The notes beneath the pieces were generated by a model. It saw only the letters and a list, made by a program, of their open reading frames with translations, had not been told where the DNA came from and ran no database searches. Position numbers and translations under genes: made by a program. Of a stretch of 64,000 bases of DNA, positions 50,143 to 59,487 are shown piece after piece (within the stretch, counting starts at the first letter, position 1; each line of letters opens with the position of its first letter). The stretch comes from Paenibacillus sp. FSL R7-0337 (GTDB taxonomy: Bacteria; Bacillota; Bacilli; Paenibacillales; Paenibacillaceae): contig NZ_CP150218.1 of NCBI RefSeq assembly GCF_037969875.1, positions 6,386,001 through 6,450,000 on the forward strand, written 5' to 3'.

Positions 50143-51306
50143 ATGCGCAAGTTTGAATTTTATAACCCTACCAAGCTTATTTTCGGACAGGGAACATTGC
50201 AGGCACTCCGTACCGAGGTGCCGAAATACGGTAAGAACGTACTGCTGATGTACGGCGGCGGCAGTATTAAGCGCAGCGGCCTGTACGACAACGTCATTGC
50301 TGAGCTGGCTGCGGCTTCAGCCGTAGTTACCGAGCTTGCCGGAGTGGAGCCGAATCCGCGTCTCTCGACGGTACATAAAGGTGTAGCGTTGTGCCATGAG
50401 CATCACATTGACCTGATTCTTGCTGTCGGCGGCGGCAGCGTGCTGGATTGTGCCAAGGCAGTGGCTGTCGGGGCAAAATATGAAGGGGATATGTGGGACT
50501 TTGTAGAACGCAAGGCCGCTCCTCAAGGTGCACTTCCGCTGGGAACCGTACTGACAATGGCAGCGACCGGCTCGGAAATGAACAACGGCTCGGTGATCAC
50601 CAATGAAGTGACCAAGGAGAAAATGGGCTGGGGCAGCATTCATGCCTATCCGGCCTTCTCGATCCTTGACCCGGAGAACACCTTCTCTCTGCCGCGCGAC
50701 CAGACAGTGTACGGTATGGTGGACATCATGTCCCATACGCTGGAGCATTATTTCCATACTGACAGCAATACGCCTTTACAGGACGGCTTCCTGGAGAGTC
50801 TGCTTCGCACCGTGATTGAGACGGCTCCTAAGCTGATTGAGGATCTGAACAACTACGAGCTGCGCGAGACCATTATGTATTGCGGGACGATGGCGCTGAA
50901 TGGAATGGTCAGTATGGGCTTTGCCGGTGACTGGGCTACGCACAACATTGAGCATGCCGTATCCGCTGTGTATGATATTCCCCACGGCGGCGGCCTGGCG
51001 ATTCTCTTCCCGCAGTGGATGAGATATAACCTCAGCACGAATCCTGCCCGCTTCCGCCAGCTGGCTGTGAACGTGTTCGGTATTGACCCTGCCGGCAAGA
51101 CCGATGAGCAGACCGGCCTCGAAGGCATTGAAGCACTCCGCAGCTTCTGGGATTCCATTGGTGCTCCGAAGACGCTCGGCGATTATGATATCGACGACAG
51201 CGAAATCGGCAGTATGGCTGACAAGGCGGTCCGCTTCGGCCCGTTCGGCAACTTCCGCAAGCTGGAGCGTCAGGACGTTGTTGAAATTTATAAGCTGGCT
51301 TTGTAA
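50143..51306 (+). CDS. iron-containing alcohol dehydrogenase (butanol-dehydrogenase-like)
   Basis: 387-residue group III alcohol dehydrogenase, related to YugJ/YugK and clostridial BdhA. Cofactor motif AVGGGSVLDCAKA; metal ligands in DIMSHTLEHYF and HNIEHAVSAVYDIPHGGGLA. It probably reduces aldehydes during fermentation. ATG 50143 follows GGAGGT with 8-nt spacing; the frame extends to 50071, but that codon lies within the promoter. Confidence 0.93.
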   Translation: MRKFEFYNPTKLIFGQGTLQALRTEVPKYGKNVLLMYGGGSIKRSGLYDNVIAELAAASAVVTELAGVEPNPRLSTVHKGVALCHEHHIDLILAVGGGSVLDCAKAVAVGAKYEGDMWDFVERKAAPQGALPLGTVLTMAATGSEMNNGSVITNEVTKEKMGWGSIHAYPAFSILDPENTFSLPRDQTVYGMVDIMSHTLEHYFHTDSNTPLQDGFLESLLRTVIETAPKLIEDLNNYELRETIMYCGTMALNGMVSMGFAGDWATHNIEHAVSAVYDIPHGGGLAILFPQWMRYNLSTNPARFRQLAVNVFGIDPAGKTDEQTGLEGIEALRSFWDSIGAPKTLGDYDIDDSEIGSMADKAVRFGPFGNFRKLERQDVVEIYKLAL

Positions 51307-51325
51307 GCTAGCCATCGATAGTAAA

Positions 51326-51357
51326 GCCGCTCCCCATCTACGGGGGCGGCTTCTTTT
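51326..51357 (+). terminator. terminator after alcohol dehydrogenase
   Basis: GCCGCTCCCC pairs with GGGGGCGGC (51326-51350), followed by TTCTTTT. Confidence 0.7.
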
Positions 51358-51412
51358 GTCTGTTAATTTTCCCGCTCCCGGCATACATTAATGAGAGCAA
51401 TACCCAACTTTG

Positions 51413-51439
51413 TGAAACCAAGGGCATGGCAGTTGCGTT
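51413..51439 (+). promoter_or_regulatory. sigma-W-like ECF promoter of yuaF-floT
   Basis: TGAAACC (51413-51419) and CGTT (51436-51439) have 16 nt between them (17 from TGAAAC), close to the sigma-W pattern TGAAAC-N16/17-CGTA. The orthologous operon in B. subtilis is sigma-W-dependent. Confidence 0.6.
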
Positions 51440-51484
51440 TAACCTAGTATGACAGTCCGGAAGTAATGACGGGAGGAGACTAAC

Positions 51485-52018
51485 ATGCAAACGCTGTATT
51501 TGGGCTGTTTGGCGCTGGGCATTCTTTTTGCTGTAGTCAGTGTAGTGGTAGGCGACCTGATTGGGAGTGCTCTGGACGGGATTTTTGACATCGTATCCTT
51601 TGATTTCCTGAATCCTACCCTATTGGCAGGAGGGATAACTGTATTCGGTGGAGCAGGTATGCTGCTTAACCGCTACAGCGGACTGGAAGATGGCGTGATT
51701 CTTGCCTTGTCCCTGCTGGTTGCGGCATTCATGGGCGTATTGATGCATTTGGTGGTGGTGAAGCCAATGAGGAACAGCGAAATGTCGAACGGCTTCTCCA
51801 TGAGTGAACTGCCGGGGAGAATCGGTGAGGTTACCGTCCCGGTCCCCGGCGTGGGCTACGGTGAGATTATGGTGAAGTTCGGTGCAGGCAACAGCCTGCA
51901 TACGGCGGCCAGCTTCGAGCAGCATGCACTGCCGGCCGGGATCAAGGTTGTAGTAGTTGAGGTACGTGAAGGTGTAGCACTTGTGTCTGAATTCGAAGAG
52001 AGAAAAGGAGTGGATTGA
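51485..52018 (+). CDS. yuaF: NfeD-like membrane protein YuaF
   Basis: 177 residues. Two or three membrane helices (residues 1-25, 40-60, 72-95) are followed by an OB-type soluble domain (GRIGEVTVPVPGVGYGEIMV ... GIKVVVVEVREGVALV). It is encoded directly before flotillin, as in B. subtilis yuaFGI, and works with it in membrane organisation. GGGAGGAG precedes ATG 51485. The stop overlaps the floT start. Confidence 0.88.
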   Translation: MQTLYLGCLALGILFAVVSVVVGDLIGSALDGIFDIVSFDFLNPTLLAGGITVFGGAGMLLNRYSGLEDGVILALSLLVAAFMGVLMHLVVVKPMRNSEMSNGFSMSELPGRIGEVTVPVPGVGYGEIMVKFGAGNSLHTAASFEQHALPAGIKVVVVEVREGVALVSEFEERKGVD

Positions 52019-53607
52019 TGATGAATCTAGAAAATATTCCTGAATCCCTATTTATACCTGCGATAGTAATCGCTGTACTGCTTGTTCTCGGACTCGCCTT
52101 CTGGGCGCGTTACAAGACGGTTGGCCCGGATGAAGGCATGATTGTCACCGGTTCCTTCCTGGGCAACAATCATATATCAGATGACGGCTCCGGCCGCAAA
52201 ATCAAAATCGTCCGCGGCGGCGGGGCATTCATTTTGCCCGTCTTCCAGAAGGCGGAGTTCATGTCTCTGCTCTCCCACAAGCTCGATGTGACGACCCCGG
52301 AGGTCTATACGGAGCAAGGCGTGCCGGTCATTGCCGACGGGGTCGCCATCATCAAGGTAGGCAGCTCCACGGAAGATGTGGCAACGGCAGCCGAGCAGTT
52401 CATGGGCAAGCCGATTGAATCCCTGAAGAGTGAAGCGCAGGAAGTGCTGGAAGGACATCTGCGGGCGATCCTCGGTACGATGACCGTAGAAGAGGTCTAC
52501 CGTAACCGCGACCGTTTCGCCCAGGAGGTTCAGGGTGTTGCCGCCCGTGACCTCAAGAAGATGGGACTCCAGATTGTCTCTTTTACCATCAAGGATGTAC
52601 GTGATAAGCACGGATACCTGGAAGCGCTGGGTAAACCGCGGATTGCCGCAGTGAAGCGTGATGCGGAGATTGCCGAAGCGGAAGCTGTCCGTGACGCGCG
52701 GATTCAGAAGGCCAATGCCGAGGAGCAGGGGCAGAAGGCGGAGCTGCTGCGTGATACCAATATTGCCGAAGCTTCGAAGGAGAATCAGCTCAAGGTAGCC
52801 GCGTTCAAGCGTGACCAGGATACCGCCAAGGCAGAAGCAGACCAGGCGTACCACATTCAGGAGGCGCGTGCCAAGCAGACCGTGGTGGAAGAGCAGATGA
52901 AGGTTGAGCTGGTCCGCAAGGAACGCGAAATCGATATCCAGGCCAAGGAAATCCAGGTACGCGAGAAGCAGTATGACGCTGAAGTGAAGAAGAAAGCGGA
53001 AGCAGACCGTTATGCGGTAGAGCAGGCGGCGGAAGCCGACAAGGCCAAGCGCATGCGTGAAGCCGATGCCGTGCAGTACAGTATTGAGACTCAGGCTAAG
53101 GCAACCTCCGAGCAGAAGCGTCTGGAAGGTCAGGCAATTGCGGATGCAGAGCTGGCCAAAGGTAAAGCAGAGTCCGAGGTTATCCGTCTGCGCGGTCTGG
53201 CCGAAGCGGAAGCCAAGGAGAAGCTGGCAGAAGCCTTCCAGAAATTCGGGGAAGCGGCGGTTCTCGATATTATCGTCAAAATGCTGCCTGAGCTGGCCGG
53301 GAAGATTGCCGAGCCGCTGGCGTCTATCGACAAGCTGACTGTGGTGGATACCGGCAACGGTGAAGGAGCTGCACGTGTCAGTAATTATGTGACCCAACTG
53401 ATGTCCACAGCCCCTGAGATGCTGAAGAGCGTGTCCGGTATTGATGTCGAGGCGCTGATCAAAGGGCTGACTAAGGGCAAGTCTGATAAGAATGAGGTTG
53501 TCAAACACACAGCAGCACCCATAACCTCTGTCGTCACCAGACCAGCACCGGCTGCACCGGTCACTCCGGCACAACCGGTGGAACCTTCGGAACATCCTGA
53601 AGGATAA
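52018..53607 (+). CDS. floT: flotillin FloT
   Basis: Membrane scaffold protein of about 529 residues forming functional membrane microdomains. A hairpin or single helix at residues 10-30 is followed by the SPFH/PHB domain (about 35-200) and a long Ala/Glu/Lys coiled coil (about 205-400, with repeated AEAEAVRDARIQKAN-type heptads), then a conserved end and a Pro/Ala tail. ATG 52018 or 52021 follows AAAAGGAG. Translationally coupled to yuaF. Confidence 0.95.
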   Translation: MMNLENIPESLFIPAIVIAVLLVLGLAFWARYKTVGPDEGMIVTGSFLGNNHISDDGSGRKIKIVRGGGAFILPVFQKAEFMSLLSHKLDVTTPEVYTEQGVPVIADGVAIIKVGSSTEDVATAAEQFMGKPIESLKSEAQEVLEGHLRAILGTMTVEEVYRNRDRFAQEVQGVAARDLKKMGLQIVSFTIKDVRDKHGYLEALGKPRIAAVKRDAEIAEAEAVRDARIQKANAEEQGQKAELLRDTNIAEASKENQLKVAAFKRDQDTAKAEADQAYHIQEARAKQTVVEEQMKVELVRKEREIDIQAKEIQVREKQYDAEVKKKAEADRYAVEQAAEADKAKRMREADAVQYSIETQAKATSEQKRLEGQAIADAELAKGKAESEVIRLRGLAEAEAKEKLAEAFQKFGEAAVLDIIVKMLPELAGKIAEPLASIDKLTVVDTGNGEGAARVSNYVTQLMSTAPEMLKSVSGIDVEALIKGLTKGKSDKNEVVKHTAAPITSVVTRPAPAAPVTPAQPVEPSEHPEG

Positions 53608-53619
53608 GAGCAAATCACC

Positions 53620-53660
53620 AAGGTATGGCAGGCAGCAATAACCGCCGGCCGTACCTTTTT
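53620..53660 (+). terminator. terminator after floT
   Basis: AAGGTATGGC (53620-53629) pairs with GCCGTACCTT (53648-53657), then five T in all. Confidence 0.7.
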
Positions 53661-53716
53661 AATATGAGCCGCGCAACAGAGATTTCCCTATCATTCGCGC
53701 TGAAACGGAGGCAGGT

Positions 53717-54424
53717 ATGGAGCTTATACTGGATAATATACGCAAGAGCTTTGACGGCAGGGAGGTGCTGAAGGGGATTGATTTTACCTTTGAGCAGGGC
53801 AAGATATACGGCTTGCTCGGCCGCAACGGCGCGGGAAAGACCTCGTTATTCAACTGCCTTAGCGGGGAGATCCAAATGGATAGCGGCGGCGCTTTTCTGC
53901 GCAGAGATGAGGTGAGTCTTCCGCTGCTTGAGGAAGAGATCGGCTACGTATTCTCCTTGCCGATTCTGCCTGACTTCCTGACCGGTTATGAGTTTGTGAA
54001 ATTCTACATGGACATCAATAAGGGGAAGATACAAGCGGACCGGACCATCGAGGAGTATTTCGATATCATCCGTTTCGAGGAGGCGGACAGACACCGTCTG
54101 ATCAAAGGCTATTCCCACGGGATGAAGAACAAAATTCAGATGCTGTGCTTTATCATTTCCCGCCCGCCGCTGATCCTGCTCGATGAGCCGTTAACCTCTT
54201 TTGATGTGGTAGTGGCGCTGGAGATCAAGAAGCTGCTGCGGGAGATGAAGCGGGATCATATCATTATTTTCTCCACTCATATTCTGCAGCTGGCAGCCGA
54301 TCTCTGCGATGAGCTGGTTATTCTGAATAATGGCACGCTGCGCGAGATTCCGGCGGAGACCCTGCACAGTCCGGAATTTGAAGAGCAGATTATTGCCCTG
54401 TTGAAGGATGAGGATCATGATTAG
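53717..54424 (+). CDS. ABC transporter ATP-binding protein
   Basis: 235-residue ATPase. Walker A is GRNGAGKTS, the signature is replaced by GYSHGMKNKIQM (a form common in ABC-2 exporters), Walker B is LILLDEPLTSFD and the switch His lies in IIFSTHILQ. The Q-loop reads GYVFSLPILPDF, with Ser where Gln is usual. It overlaps the permease gene by 8 nt and works with it. Cargo unknown. Confidence 0.9.
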   Translation: MELILDNIRKSFDGREVLKGIDFTFEQGKIYGLLGRNGAGKTSLFNCLSGEIQMDSGGAFLRRDEVSLPLLEEEIGYVFSLPILPDFLTGYEFVKFYMDINKGKIQADRTIEEYFDIIRFEEADRHRLIKGYSHGMKNKIQMLCFIISRPPLILLDEPLTSFDVVVALEIKKLLREMKRDHIIIFSTHILQLAADLCDELVILNNGTLREIPAETLHSPEFEEQIIALLKDEDHD

Positions 54425-56036
54425 GACACTGAAGGCGATTCTGGAAGTACGGGGGATGTCCGGCGCCAACCGGCTGATGTTCTATATCCGTAAGCTCCCA
54501 GTGCTGGGCAAGCTGATCCCGGCCACGGTCTATTCGGAGACCAAGCTGAAGCAGACCTTATCTGTTATCGTGCATATCTTGAAGGTCCTTATGGCCTTTG
54601 TGACGAAGTTCACTTATCTGGGCATAATGATCTTTCTTCCAGTGAAGCTGATAGGACAAGATATATCCTTAACCCTTTCGGTACAATACCAGCTTTATTT
54701 GCAGATGCTGCTGTGTATTAGCTTCTTCACGTCCGGAGTTTCCAGCGCAGTTATTCTGGAGCCGAAGCGGGATAAATACATATTCGTGAAGCTGATGAGG
54801 CTGCCGGCAGAGCGGTATATGCGGACCACACTGACCTTACGCGGGATCAGCTTTCTGGTTACTTTTATTCCGGCGATGCTGGTCTTCGGGAGTCTTCTCG
54901 GTGCTCCGCTGTGGCATGGGGCGGTTCTTACGCTGCTGCTGACGTTCTGGCGTACGGCTTGCGAGGCGCTGCATCTGTGGGTGTTTGACCGCTACGGCAT
55001 TGTTATTGTCAAAAAAACAAGCTGGATCTGGACCGCCATCGGCGCTGGATATCTGCTGGCCTATCTTCCGCTGCTCCCCGGATTTGCAGTAGTAGAGAGC
55101 GGAATGCTGTTCAATTTGCCTGTGGTGCTAAGCGTATTGGTGCTGGGAACCTTAAGCGCGGTCTATATCGCCCGTTATAAGGACTATACGAATGCCGTCG
55201 ATGCCGTCACCAAAATCGATGATCCGCTGCTCGACATGGGCCGGATGATGAAAGAGGCAAGGGTTAAGGATGTGGCCACCCAAGATCAGCACTACTCGGC
55301 GGAACAACTGAATCATGGCCAATTCGAGGGGAAAAGCGGGTATGCTTACCTGAATGCCATCTTTTTCTCGCGTCACCGCCGGCTGATCACCAGTCCGATA
55401 GAGCGCAGGCTGGTTATCATTGGCTCGCTCTTTGTAGCTGCTTTGCTGACGATGCTGTTGTCCCAGACCGCTTTTACCAAACTGACTCATTATCTGATTA
55501 CCGCATTGCCGACCTTCCTGATCATTATGAACTATACGTCCATTGGCGAACGCCTCTGCAAGGCGATGTTCTATAACTGTGATCTCAGCCTGCTGCGCTA
55601 CGGATTCTACCGTGAACAATCGGCGACTCTAAGCAACTTCCGCATCAGGCTGCTGCGTATCAGCATGCTTAATCTGATCCCGGCTGCTGCGATCTGCCTG
55701 GCGGTGAACTTGCTGCTGCTGCTGTCAGCAGAGAGCTGGGGCGCGGGGGATGCTGTACTCTTTTGCGTGACGATTGTGGCGCTGTCCCTGTTCTTCTCGG
55801 TGCATCATTTGTTCATGTACTATATCTTCCAGCCCTATAGCACAGAGCTCAATGTGAAAAATCCGTTCTTCACGATTGTGAACAGTGTGGTGCTGGGGGT
55901 AGGATTCATCGCGATGCAGTTCAAGAGTGAGCTTGGAATGTTTGCTATGATTGTAGTGCTCTCTGCTGTGGTGTATATGCTGGCTGCCCTGATTATGGTG
56001 TACAGGTTCTCAGGCCGGACGTTTCGGGTGAAATGA
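54417..56036 (+). CDS. ABC-type membrane permease, unknown cargo
   Basis: About 539 residues, with ten or more membrane helices (for example LLCISFFTSGVSSAVIL, ISFLVTFIPAMLVFGSLLG and VVLSAVVYMLAALIMVY). I do not recognise the subfamily; it is longer than common ABC-2 permeases. A cytoplasmic stretch (about 255-310) splits two membrane halves, like a fused pair. ATG 54417 follows GAAGGA and overlaps the ATPase stop, so the two are coupled. Confidence 0.8.
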   Translation: MIRTLKAILEVRGMSGANRLMFYIRKLPVLGKLIPATVYSETKLKQTLSVIVHILKVLMAFVTKFTYLGIMIFLPVKLIGQDISLTLSVQYQLYLQMLLCISFFTSGVSSAVILEPKRDKYIFVKLMRLPAERYMRTTLTLRGISFLVTFIPAMLVFGSLLGAPLWHGAVLTLLLTFWRTACEALHLWVFDRYGIVIVKKTSWIWTAIGAGYLLAYLPLLPGFAVVESGMLFNLPVVLSVLVLGTLSAVYIARYKDYTNAVDAVTKIDDPLLDMGRMMKEARVKDVATQDQHYSAEQLNHGQFEGKSGYAYLNAIFFSRHRRLITSPIERRLVIIGSLFVAALLTMLLSQTAFTKLTHYLITALPTFLIIMNYTSIGERLCKAMFYNCDLSLLRYGFYREQSATLSNFRIRLLRISMLNLIPAAAICLAVNLLLLLSAESWGAGDAVLFCVTIVALSLFFSVHHLFMYYIFQPYSTELNVKNPFFTIVNSVVLGVGFIAMQFKSELGMFAMIVVLSAVVYMLAALIMVYRFSGRTFRVK

Positions 56037-56180
56037 AATGAGCCTTGAGGCCGCTTGCAACACACTTCTAATTTGAGATTCTTGATGTTATGATAGGAGC
56101 TTAAGTAACGAATCACACGTTGAACCATGTATCGTGCTGCTGGAATGGATCAGGATTCGGAATTAAAAGAGGTGTCGTCA

Positions 56181-57056
56181 GTGAGCAGCATTACCGTGGG
56201 CAAGGTGCTTAATAATAACGTGATCATTGCCGAGCATCCCCAGTATGCCGAGGTTGTGGTGATCGGCAAGGGGATCGGCTTCAACCGTAAAACGCGGGAC
56301 CGGATCAATCTGTCCTCTGTAGAGAAGATGTTCATCCTGCGCAGCCAGGAGGAGCAGGAGCAATACAAGCAGCTGGTGCCGCAGGTAGACGAGAAGCTGA
56401 TTGAGGTGGTTCAGGAGATTGTGCTGCACATTATGCAGAGCAGCCGACAGACGCTGAATGAGCATATCCATATTGCCCTTACCGACCATATATCCTTCGC
56501 GATCCGCAGAAGCGAGCAGCATATGGCTATTCATAATCCGTTTCTGTACGAGACCCGGGAGATTTATCCGGAGGAATACAGTCTGGCGGAATATGCGGTG
56601 GAGCGGATCAATGAGGCGATGAAGGTGACGCTGCCGCCGGATGAGATCGGCTTCGTAGCTCTGCATATTGTCAGTGCGCTTAGCAATCGCCATATCTCCG
56701 AGGTGAAGCAGCATTCCCAGCTAATTGGGGATCTGGTGGGGCTGGTGGAGGATAATCTGGAATACCGTATTCCGCGGGATTCGCTGGACTATTCAAGGCT
56801 GGTGACCCATTTGCGGTTCGTTCTGGAACGTCTGCGCCGGGGAGAGACTGTGCGCGAGACCTCATCCCTGGATGGACTAATGAAGCGGGAGTACCCCGAG
56901 ATGTACATGCTTGCCTGGAAGCTCACGAAGGTAATTGAGCAGCGTGTGCGTATCCCGGTATATCCGGCCGAGGTCAGCTATCTGACGATTCATCTGCAGC
57001 GTATTGCCCAGAAGAAAGAAGATGAGACGGAGCTGGAACCGCCGGAGAAGCTTTAA
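56181..57056 (+). CDS. glcT: transcription antiterminator GlcT (BglG family)
   Basis: About 291 residues. An RNA-binding CAT domain (ITVGKVLNNNVIIAEH) is followed by two PRD domains, each with histidines (HIALTDHISFAI, FVALHIVSAL; later VTHLRFVLERL, YLTIHLQRIAQ). It should bind the RAT element of the ptsG leader and prevent termination when glucose is transported. GTG 56181 is preferred because GAGGTG is 6 nt upstream and the protein then opens exactly as GlcT does; ATG 56127 would add 18 residues. Confidence 0.92.
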   Translation: MSSITVGKVLNNNVIIAEHPQYAEVVVIGKGIGFNRKTRDRINLSSVEKMFILRSQEEQEQYKQLVPQVDEKLIEVVQEIVLHIMQSSRQTLNEHIHIALTDHISFAIRRSEQHMAIHNPFLYETREIYPEEYSLAEYAVERINEAMKVTLPPDEIGFVALHIVSALSNRHISEVKQHSQLIGDLVGLVEDNLEYRIPRDSLDYSRLVTHLRFVLERLRRGETVRETSSLDGLMKREYPEMYMLAWKLTKVIEQRVRIPVYPAEVSYLTIHLQRIAQKKEDETELEPPEKL

Positions 57057-57102
57057 GATATAAGAATATATATGTTTCATGCTATATGGCCGATTTTAGG
57101 GG

Positions 57103-57131
57103 TTGCAACTTCAAATCAATGGTGCTACAAT
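57103..57131 (+). promoter_or_regulatory. sigma-A promoter of ptsG
   Basis: TTGCAA (57103-57108) and TACAAT (57126-57131) are 17 nt apart, placing the start of the leader just before the RAT/terminator. Confidence 0.75.
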
Positions 57132-57181
57132 GATCCCTGTTATGAAATACAACAGAATACAAACGTGTAACTGATACGATC

Positions 57182-57287
57182 AGGCATGAGTGATTTACAG
57201 TATTATGGTTGTCCAGCCCCATCTCGGGGTACTCTAACGTTAGCGTTAGCCGGGCAAACTGCGTACTGTATTGCTCATGCCTTTTTT
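57182..57287 (+). promoter_or_regulatory. RAT antiterminator and terminator of ptsG
   Basis: GGCATGAG..ACAGTA (57183-57202) pairs with TACTGT..CTCATGCC (57264-57281), followed by six T: a terminator whose 5' arm would overlap the GlcT-bound RAT fold. Inside the loop are a CCCC/GGGG hairpin (57217-57229) and a TAACGTTAGCGTTA repeat. Standard glcT-ptsG control is expected. Confidence 0.8.
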
Positions 57288-57328
57288 GGCTTCTGTTGAC
57301 AGAAATTAACGATTAGGAAGTGACCCGA

Positions 57329-59386
57329 ATGTTTAAAAAATTATTTGGCGTTCTGCAGAGAGTCGGTAAGGCGCTTATGCTGCCAGTTGCCATTCTGCCT
57401 GCGGCGGGCCTGCTGCTTGGAATCGGGAATATGCTGGTTAACCCGGACTTCCTGCAATATGTGCCTGCACTGGAGAATCATATTGTTCAGGCGATAGCCA
57501 CAGTACTGATGAACTCCGGGCAAATCGTATTTGATAACCTATCTCTGCTCTTTGCAGTCGGCGTAGCCATCGGGCTGGCCGGAGGAGAGGGCGTAGCCGG
57601 GCTTGCAGCGATTATCGGCTTCCTGGTGATGAATGTAACCATGGGTACGGTAGTTGGCGTCAATGCTTACGTGCTGACTTGGAAGGATTTCTCGTATTCC
57701 AGTGTGCTGGGGATTCCCACATTGCAGACTGGGGTATTCGGTGGTATCCTGGTCGGGATCCTGGCTGCATCCATGTACAAAAGGTTCTTCCGTATAGAAT
57801 TGCCGTCGTACCTGGGCTTCTTCGCGGGTAAACGTTTCGTACCGATTATGACGGCAGTGACCTCCCTGATGCTCGGTCTTGCGCTTACGATTGTGTGGCC
57901 GCCGATCCAGCACGGTCTGAACTATGTGTCACAGAGTATGATTAATACCAACCTGACGCTGTCTGCCTTTATCTTCGGGGTCATCGAGCGTTCTCTGATT
58001 CCGTTCGGCTTGCACCATATCTTCTATTCACCGTTCTGGTATGAATTCGGAAGCTATATTGACAAGGCGGGCGATCTGGTCCGCGGTGACCAGCGCATCT
58101 TCATGCAGCAGCTTCGTGACGGTGTGGAGTTCACAGCGGGTACATTTACTACCGGTAAATATCCGTTCATGATGTTCGGTCTTCCGGCAGCGGCTCTTGC
58201 GATCTACCATGAGTCGAAGCCTGAGAACAGACGGGTTGTCGGAAGCTTGATGGTTTCCGCAGCGCTGACCTCGTTCCTGACGGGGATCACCGAGCCGCTG
58301 GAATTCTCCTTCCTGTTCGTGGCTCCGCTGCTGTTCGCAGTCCATGCTGTATTCGCAGGACTCTCCTTCATGACCATGCACCTCTTGAATGTCAAAATCG
58401 GCATGACCTTCTCCGGCGGGTTCATCGACTATGTGCTGTTCGGCGTCATTCCGAACCGTACCGCCTGGTGGCTGGTTATCCCGGTAGGTCTGGTATTGGC
58501 CGTGATTTATTACTTCGGATTCCGCTTCGTTATCCGTAAGTTCAACCTGAAGACGCCTGGCCGTGAGGATGCCTCCGAGGATGAGGATGAGGTTAGCTTG
58601 GAGAGTGTGTCCAAGACAGGCGACGATCTGCCGCGCAACATTCTGTCCGCCCTGGGCGGCAAAGAGAATATCACCCATCTGGATGCCTGCATTACGCGTC
58701 TGCGGGTTGAAGTGAAGGACAAAGCGGGCGTAGACAAGAACCGTCTGAAGAAGCTTGGTGCTTCTGGTGTTCTTGAAGTGGGTAACAACGTACAAGCGAT
58801 CTTCGGCACACGTTCGGACACAATCAAGTCACAGATTCAGGATGTCATGAACGGCAGAACACCGGCTGCAGCCCCTGCTGCTCCGAAGCCGGAGCTTGAA
58901 CAACAGGCGGGCGAGCAGGGTGATGCTATTATACCTGAGGATATCGTATCTCCGGTAAACGGCCAGCTGATGGATATTACAGAGGTTCCCGATGCGGTCT
59001 TCTCGCAGAAAATGACCGGTGACGGCTTCGCCTTCCTGTCCGAAGACGGCAAGATTGCTTCGCCGGTATACGGCAAGGTATTCAACGTGTTCCCTAGTAA
59101 GCATGCCATTGGCATCATGTCGGACGGCGGCAAGGAAGTCCTTGTGCATATCGGGGTCAACACCGTTAAGCTTAAGGGCCAGGGCTTCACGGTTCTGGTG
59201 GAGGAAGGCGATCTGGTAGCTGCCGGACAGCCGATTATGGAAGTAGACCTGGAGTATGTGAAGGCGAATGCACCTTCTGTCATCTCTCCGGTCATCTTCT
59301 CCAACCTGCCGGAAGGATCCTCCGTGACCTTGAAGAAGCCGGGCAGAGTCGTCATCGGCGACAAGGATATCATCACTATTCAGTAA
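57329..59386 (+). CDS. ptsG: PTS glucose transporter EIICBA
   Basis: Membrane permease and phosphotransferase of about 685 residues that imports glucose as glucose-6-phosphate. EIIC (residues 1-400, about ten helices, with FGLHHIFYSPFWYE), EIIB with phospho-Cys near 454 (LDACITRLRVEVKD) and EIIA with phospho-His near 607 (VLVHIGVNTVKLKG) come in the order C-B-A. ATG 57329 follows AGGAAG. It receives phosphate from HPr, encoded next. Confidence 0.96.
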   Translation: MFKKLFGVLQRVGKALMLPVAILPAAGLLLGIGNMLVNPDFLQYVPALENHIVQAIATVLMNSGQIVFDNLSLLFAVGVAIGLAGGEGVAGLAAIIGFLVMNVTMGTVVGVNAYVLTWKDFSYSSVLGIPTLQTGVFGGILVGILAASMYKRFFRIELPSYLGFFAGKRFVPIMTAVTSLMLGLALTIVWPPIQHGLNYVSQSMINTNLTLSAFIFGVIERSLIPFGLHHIFYSPFWYEFGSYIDKAGDLVRGDQRIFMQQLRDGVEFTAGTFTTGKYPFMMFGLPAAALAIYHESKPENRRVVGSLMVSAALTSFLTGITEPLEFSFLFVAPLLFAVHAVFAGLSFMTMHLLNVKIGMTFSGGFIDYVLFGVIPNRTAWWLVIPVGLVLAVIYYFGFRFVIRKFNLKTPGREDASEDEDEVSLESVSKTGDDLPRNILSALGGKENITHLDACITRLRVEVKDKAGVDKNRLKKLGASGVLEVGNNVQAIFGTRSDTIKSQIQDVMNGRTPAAAPAAPKPELEQQAGEQGDAIIPEDIVSPVNGQLMDITEVPDAVFSQKMTGDGFAFLSEDGKIASPVYGKVFNVFPSKHAIGIMSDGGKEVLVHIGVNTVKLKGQGFTVLVEEGDLVAAGQPIMEVDLEYVKANAPSVISPVIFSNLPEGSSVTLKKPGRVVIGDKDIITIQ

Positions 59387-59389
59387 AAT

Positions 59390-59418
59390 GTGCAATGGCG
59401 AAGCGCTTCCATTATAAT
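59390..59418 (+). promoter_or_regulatory. possible promoter of ptsHI
   Basis: TATAAT (59413-59418) has a weak GTGCAA 17 nt upstream. Read-through from ptsG is also possible, as no terminator is obvious. Confidence 0.4.
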
Positions 59419-59487
59419 GAAGGGGAGCGCAAGCCTTCACTATAATTCACCACCCCAAAATGAACAGAAAGCGAGTTGGATACTATT

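Noticed and set aside
52177..53613. 478-codon reverse open frame opposite floT
   Set aside because: Leu/Arg/His-rich text typical of an antisense shadow of the Glu/Ala/Lys coiled coil.
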